From the NCBI RefSeq assembly GCF_013019105.1, contig NZ_BLTE01000011.1, forward strand, positions 109,657 to 173,656: a stretch of 64,000 nucleotides of DNA, in the 5' to 3' direction. The translations under genes were made by a program, and so were the position numbers. This DNA is from Fundidesulfovibrio magnetotacticus (GTDB lineage Bacteria > Desulfobacterota > Desulfovibrionia > Desulfovibrionales > Desulfovibrionaceae). Positions within the stretch are counted from its first letter, which is position 1. Each line of letters begins with the position of its first letter. This document shows, piece after piece, positions 60,120 through 64,000 of this stretch. The notes beneath the pieces are model-generated. The model saw nothing but the letters and a program-made list of their open reading frames with translations, did no database searches and was not told the origin of the DNA.

Positions 60120-61127
60120 ATGTCCCGCACAGCCCTGATCCTTCTCGCCGCGCTGGCGTCACTGGTGCTCCTGGCGGCCGGGGCCGGGGCCGTGGACGTT
60201 CCCGCGTGGGACGCGGCCCGCATCCTGGCGGCCAGGCTGGCCGGGCGTCCGGAGTGGCTGGAGGGCGTGCCGGAGGTCTCCCGCGCCCTGGTCTGGGAGG
60301 TGCGCCTGCCGCGCATCCTCACGGCCCTGGCGGTGGGTGGCTCCCTGGCGCTCTCCGGGGCGCTCTTTCAGGGAGTGTTGCGCAATCCGCTGGCCGATTC
60401 CTACACGCTGGGCGTTTCGGCGGGCGGGGCGCTGGGGGGGTGTCTGTGCCTGCTGCTGGGGTTCACGGCTTTCGGGCCTCTGTCTGTGCCGGCCTGGGCC
60501 CTGGCCGGTTCGGCCCTGGCCCTGGCGGTGGTGCTGGCCATGGCCCGCGCCGGGGGCGGGTTCGACTCCCTCACCCTGGTGCTGGCGGGCGTGATGGCCG
60601 CGGCCACGCTCCAGGCGTGCATCGGGTTCGTGAAGTTCGCGGCCGGGGAGAACGTGGCCGGGCTGGTGTTCTGGCTCCTGGGGGGGCTCAGTTCGCGCAC
60701 CTGGGCCGAGGCCGGAGTGGCCTGGGCCGGGCTCTGCGCGGGGCTGCCCGCCGCCCTCTGGCTGGCGCGCGACCTGGACGCCCTCTGCCTGGGCGACGAG
60801 CAGGCCCGGGCCCTGGGCGTGGACGCCTCACGGGTCCGTCTGGCGCTTCTGTGCGCGGCCGGGGCGCTCACGGCCTGTTCGGTGGCGGTTTCTGGCATCG
60901 TGGGTTTCGTGGGGCTCATGGCCCCGCACACGGTGCGCCTGGCCGTGGGGCCGGGCCACGCCAGGCTCCTGCCGCTCTCCACCCTGGCCGGGATGCTCCT
61001 GGTGCTGGGGGCGGACACGGCCTCGCGCACGCTCTTGCCCCACGAGGCCCCGGTGGGCGTGATCACGGCGCTCCTGGGCGGTCCGTACTTCTTCTTCCTC
61101 TTCGTGCGGGGGCGCGGCCGTGCTTGA
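60120..61127 (+). CDS. FecCD-type ABC permease (BtuC-like)
   Basis: The 335-residue protein has about nine or ten helices and the family motifs RLPRILTALAVGGSLALSGALFQGVLRNPLADSYTLGVSAGG and GLVFWLLGGL, then GIVGFVGLMAPHTVRL. These are typical of permeases for B12, haem or siderophores. The riboswitch points to a corrinoid or cobalt chelate. It overlaps the ATPase gene by 8 bp. Confidence 0.87.
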   Translation: MSRTALILLAALASLVLLAAGAGAVDVPAWDAARILAARLAGRPEWLEGVPEVSRALVWEVRLPRILTALAVGGSLALSGALFQGVLRNPLADSYTLGVSAGGALGGCLCLLLGFTAFGPLSVPAWALAGSALALAVVLAMARAGGGFDSLTLVLAGVMAAATLQACIGFVKFAAGENVAGLVFWLLGGLSSRTWAEAGVAWAGLCAGLPAALWLARDLDALCLGDEQARALGVDASRVRLALLCAAGALTACSVAVSGIVGFVGLMAPHTVRLAVGPGHARLLPLSTLAGMLLVLGADTASRTLLPHEAPVGVITALLGGPYFFFLFVRGRGRA

Positions 61128-61893
61128 GGCGAAGGGCCTGCGCGTGAACCGGGGCGGACGCCTGGAGTCGGTGGACCTGCGCCTCGCCCCGGGGGACTTC
61201 CTGGCCGTGGTGGGGCCCAACGGCGCGGGCAAGTCCACGCTTCTGCGCGCCCTGGCGGGCCTTGTGCGGCCCTGCGGCGGCGAGGCGCTCCTGGACGGCC
61301 GGGCCGTGTCGGGTCTTCCCCGGCGCGAGGCGGCGCGGCAGGTGGCCTACTGTCCCCAGCACGAGGACGGGCGCTTCGGGTTCACCGTGCTGGAATCGGC
61401 GCTTCTGGGCCGCCATCCCTGGACGGGCCGTTTCGGGGACCCCGGGGCCGGAGACCTGGCCCTGGCCCGCGCGGTGTTGGAGGAAACGGACCTGACGCAT
61501 CTGGCGGACCGGAGCGTCACGGAGCTTTCGGGCGGCGAGCGACGCAGGGCCTCCCTGGCACGGACCCTTGCCCAGGCCGGGGCCTCCCCCCGGTCCGGCG
61601 GGGCGCGGGCGCTGCTTCTGGACGAGCCCACGGCGGGGCTGGACATCCGCCACGCCTTCCTGGCCATGGCGGCGTTGCGCCGCCGCGTCCAGGCCGGGGC
61701 GGCGGTGGCCGTGGTGCTGCACGACCTCAACCTGGCGGCCATGTACTGCCCCCTCACGCTGGCGCTTGATGCCGGGCGCGTTGCGGCGTATGGCCCCACC
61801 TCGCGCGTGCTGGAGCCGGGCCTCGTGGCCCGGGTGTTCGGCGTGCGCTGCCGCGTCTCGGACGGGCACATCCTGTATCTGGAGGATCGATGA
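61120..61893 (+). CDS. ABC transporter ATP-binding protein (BtuD/FecE-like)
   Basis: The 257-residue protein has Walker A GPNGAGKST near residue 33, the signature LSGGERRRAS, Walker B ALLLDEPTAGLD and an H-loop VVLHDLNLAA. The GTG start at 61120 overlaps the permease. It powers the uptake of the ligand delivered by the downstream binding protein. Confidence 0.88.
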   Translation: MLEAKGLRVNRGGRLESVDLRLAPGDFLAVVGPNGAGKSTLLRALAGLVRPCGGEALLDGRAVSGLPRREAARQVAYCPQHEDGRFGFTVLESALLGRHPWTGRFGDPGAGDLALARAVLEETDLTHLADRSVTELSGGERRRASLARTLAQAGASPRSGGARALLLDEPTAGLDIRHAFLAMAALRRRVQAGAAVAVVLHDLNLAAMYCPLTLALDAGRVAAYGPTSRVLEPGLVARVFGVRCRVSDGHILYLEDR

Positions 61894-62774
61894 GTCTGCG
61901 TTTCGCCGCCCTTAGGGCGGCATTGCCGCTGGCGGCCCTGCTGCTGGCGCTGGTTGCCCCCCGTGTCCACGCGCAGGCTTCCCCGCGCATCGTGAGCCTC
62001 TATGCGGCCCACGCCGAGAACCTGGCCGCCATGGGCGCGGCCGGGTTGCTGGCCGGCGTGAGCGAACCCCTGGGCGACGTGCCCGTGGTGGGCGCGCGCG
62101 ACGGCGCGGAGGCCATCATGGCCCTGCGCCCGGACATCGTGCTGGCCCGGCCCATGCACCGCAACACCCAGCCCGGGCTCCTGGAACAGCTGGAGCGCCT
62201 GGGGACGCGCGTGGTCTGCCTGCAGCCCTCCACCCTGGCCGAGCTGGTCCCCTACTGGCTGGAATTGGGCCGCCTGGCCGGACGCGAGGGCGAGGCCCGC
62301 GCGATGGCCCGTCGCTTCGACGATGAGTTGACCCTCCTGCGCGAACAGGCTGCGGGCATCCCCCCGCACAAGCGCAAAGGGGTGTTTTTCGAGGCCATCC
62401 ACCGCCAGATGAAGACCGTGAGCCCGGACTCCCTGGCAGCCTTCGTGCTGGAGAGCGCAGGGGGCGTGAACCTGGCCGGGGACGCCCAGCCCGTGGCGGG
62501 GTCCAACATCGCCCACTTCGGGCTGGAGCGGGTGGTGGCCCTGGGCGATTCCCTGGAGGTCTACGTGGCGCAGAAAGGCCCCATGAACCCGGTGAGCGAA
62601 CGGGAAATCCGCGAAACGCCGGGGCTGGCCAGCCTCAAGGCCGTGCGCGAGGGCCGGGTGGCGCTGGTGGACGAGACGCTGGTGTCTCGCCCCACGCCGC
62701 GCCTGCTGGAAGGGGTGCGCGCCGTGGCCGCCGCGCTCTATCCCGAGCGCGCGGGGCAGGGAGGCGGGTCATGA
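61890..62774 (+). CDS. Periplasmic binding protein (BtuF-like)
   Basis: The 294-residue protein has a signal peptide ending at HAQA (residue 29) and the PBP type III/BtuF-like pattern: PRIVSLYAAHAENLAAMGAAGLLAGVSEPL, MALRPDIVLARPM and the long linking helix near residue 140-165. It overlaps the ATPase gene by 4 bp and cbiL by 4 bp. A corrinoid or metal-tetrapyrrole ligand is likely. Confidence 0.85.
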   Translation: MSLRFAALRAALPLAALLLALVAPRVHAQASPRIVSLYAAHAENLAAMGAAGLLAGVSEPLGDVPVVGARDGAEAIMALRPDIVLARPMHRNTQPGLLEQLERLGTRVVCLQPSTLAELVPYWLELGRLAGREGEARAMARRFDDELTLLREQAAGIPPHKRKGVFFEAIHRQMKTVSPDSLAAFVLESAGGVNLAGDAQPVAGSNIAHFGLERVVALGDSLEVYVAQKGPMNPVSEREIRETPGLASLKAVREGRVALVDETLVSRPTPRLLEGVRAVAAALYPERAGQGGGS

Positions 62775-63469
62775 GCCGGGGCGTGCTCCACGCGGTGGGC
62801 GTCGGCCCCGGAGACCCGGACCTGCTCACCCTCAAGGCGGTGAAGGCGCTCAGGCGTTCGGGCGTGGTCTTCGCGGCCTCGTCCACGCGCAACGACCACT
62901 CCCTGGCCCTGTCCATCGCCTCGGAGCACCTGCCCCCGGGGACCCCCGTGGAGCTTCTGGGCTTCCCCATGACCCGCGACCAGGAGGCCCTGGAGCAGGC
63001 CTGGCAGGCCAACGCCCGGCGGGTGCTAGACTTCCTGGACACCGGGCGCGACGCCGCCTTCATCACACTGGGCGACCCCATGACCTACTCCACGTTCCTC
63101 TACCTCTGGCGCACCATGCGCGAGATGGACCCCAAGGCGCTCGTGGAGGTCGCCCCGGGGGTGAGTTCCGTGATGGCCGCCGCCGCCGCTGCGGGGGTGG
63201 GGCTGGCCGAATCGGACCAGAGCCTGGCCGTGCTCTCGGGCGTGGACTCGGAGGCCAGGCTGCGCGCGGCCATCGAGGCCTGCGACACGGCGGTGATCCT
63301 CAAGGCCTACCGCAGCTATCCCCGGCTGCGCGCGCTCTTGTGCTCCATGGGTCTGGAGAACCGCGCCGTGCTGGTGAGCCGCGTGGGGCTTGAGGGCCAG
63401 CGCGTGCACGAGGGGCTGCCTCCGGAGGACAAGCCGCCCTATTTTTCGCTGATCATCGTGAAAAAATAG
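62771..63469 (+). CDS. cbiL: Cobalt-factor II/precorrin-2 C20-methyltransferase CbiL
   Basis: The 232-residue protein begins GVLHAVGVGPGDPDLLTLKAVKAL, the TP_methylase signature with the SAM-binding GVGPGDP loop, and has ITLGDPMTYSTFLYLW and VAPGVSSVMAAAAAAGVGLAE, as in CbiL/CobI. It adds the C20 methyl group in anaerobic cobalamin synthesis, the step after cobalt insertion. It is the last gene of the riboswitch operon. Confidence 0.92.
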   Translation: MSRGVLHAVGVGPGDPDLLTLKAVKALRRSGVVFAASSTRNDHSLALSIASEHLPPGTPVELLGFPMTRDQEALEQAWQANARRVLDFLDTGRDAAFITLGDPMTYSTFLYLWRTMREMDPKALVEVAPGVSSVMAAAAAAGVGLAESDQSLAVLSGVDSEARLRAAIEACDTAVILKAYRSYPRLRALLCSMGLENRAVLVSRVGLEGQRVHEGLPPEDKPPYFSLIIVKK

Positions 63470-63492
63470 AATAAAATAAAATCCAATAATCT

Positions 63493-63535
63493 TGGCCGGT
63501 TGCCTCTTGCGGGAGGCGGCCGGCCATTTGTTTTG
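63493..63535 (+). terminator. Terminator of the cobalamin operon
   Basis: TGGCCGG pairs with CCGGCCA and GCCTC with GAGGC in one long stem, followed by TTTGTTTT. Confidence 0.85.
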
Positions 63536-63558
63536 CGCGCGAAAGCTCAAGAAGCACC

Positions 63559-63585
63559 TAAAGATTTTCCGAGAGTAAACGATAA
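63559..63585 (+). promoter_or_regulatory. Sigma-28 (FliA) promoter of flagellin
   Basis: TAAA (63559-63562), 15 bp, then AACGATAA (63578-63585) matches the FliA consensus TAAA-N15-GCCGATAA in six of eight -10 bases with exact spacing. It lies 100 bp before the flagellin start. Confidence 0.8.
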
Positions 63586-63685
63586 GTACGCCAGAAAGGC
63601 CGAATACGCGCAGGCGGCCCGTCCGGGGGGAGGGGAGAAGCGGCGCAGAGGCATGGATGCCACTGACATTCAAGGAGGAATCGTC

Positions 63686-64000
63686 ATGTCGCTCGTAATC
63701 AACCACAACTTGATGGCTATGAACGCGGCCCGGAACCTGTCCCAGTCCTACTCGGACCTGGGCGTTTCGACTCGCCGCCTGTCCTCGGGCCTGCGCGTGG
63801 GCACTGCGGCCGACGACGCCGCCGGCCTGGCCGTGCGCGAACTCATGCGCGCGGACATCGCCTCCCTCAACCAGGGCGTGCGCAACGCCAACGACGCCGT
63901 TTCGATGATCCAGACCGCCGACGGCGCGCTGGGCGTCATCGACGAAAAGCTCATCCGCATGAAGGAGTTGGCGACCCAGGCGTCCACGGGCACCTACACC
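63686..64000 (+). CDS. fliC: Flagellin, N-terminal part
   Basis: The first 105 codons of a flagellin gene run off the right edge. The N terminus MSLVINHNLMAMNAARNLSQ, followed by LGVSTRRLSSGLRVGTAADDAAGLAVRELMRADIASL, is the conserved D0/D1 region. AAGGAGGAA lies eight bases before ATG 63686. The leader has GGA motifs that could bind CsrA. Transcription is by the sigma-28 promoter upstream. Confidence 0.95.
   Translation, partial: MSLVINHNLMAMNAARNLSQSYSDLGVSTRRLSSGLRVGTAADDAAGLAVRELMRADIASLNQGVRNANDAVSMIQTADGALGVIDEKLIRMKELATQASTGTYT

Overview
The window is high-GC, densely packed bacterial DNA. Its gene content (a cooMKLXUH-hypA-cooF carbon monoxide/hydrogenase cluster in the Desulfovibrio order, a TunR-like regulator beside molybdate/tungstate transport genes, a periplasmic CbiK, a YeeE/YedE-rhodanese operon) points to a sulfate-reducing Deltaproteobacterium of the Desulfovibrionales. 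The genus cannot be fixed from sequence alone.

Layout. 1-617: start of a B12-binding/radical-SAM gene running off the left edge. 889-10094: a CooA-type CO sensor gene, a complete energy-converting [NiFe] hydrogenase operon (cooMKLXUH) closed by a strong terminator, then hypA-cooF behind a near-perfect CooA palindrome. The CO dehydrogenase genes (cooS, cooC) are not in the window. 10260-14187: an IscU-like protein of unknown role, a long imperfect inverted repeat, an HMA-like membrane protein, trmO, and a TunR-like regulator. 14253-18244: two molybdate/tungstate binding proteins, ModB, ModC and a hydrolase. 19590-22085: an unusual trio of ABC ATPase, G3E GTPase and a binding-protein-like protein without signal peptide. 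23294-25942: pstA, pstC and pstS with a tandem Pho box but no adjacent pstB. 26757-34259: a four-gene operon with a decaprenyl-phosphate phosphoribosyltransferase-like enzyme and two GT-C-type membrane proteins, suggesting a lipid-phosphoribose or arabinose glycan. 34330-38885: a YeeE/YedE sulfur transport and rhodanese operon that also carries a thiamine-binding-family gene and a CpoB-like lipoprotein. 39061-43719: lepA, lepB and a GDSL autotransporter.

44919-53911 is an integrated mobile element of about 9.0 kb inside comM (yifB/Mg-chelatase family). The two comM halves rejoin exactly in frame when the element is removed. A large serine recombinase lies at the left end and a resolvase near the right end. 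Between them are a replication-initiator-like winged-helix protein next to 12-bp iterons, several small regulators, a truncated KilA-N gene and AT-richer genes of unknown function. The recombinase reads out of the element, so its last codons and stop are supplied by host comM DNA.

54699-64000: alkaline phosphatase, a YibE/F protein, a DUF389 protein, a cobalamin riboswitch with terminator controlling cbiK-btuCDF-like-cbiL (cobalt/corrinoid insertion, uptake and methylation), and finally a sigma-28 promoter and the beginning of a flagellin gene. No rRNA, tRNA or CRISPR array was found.
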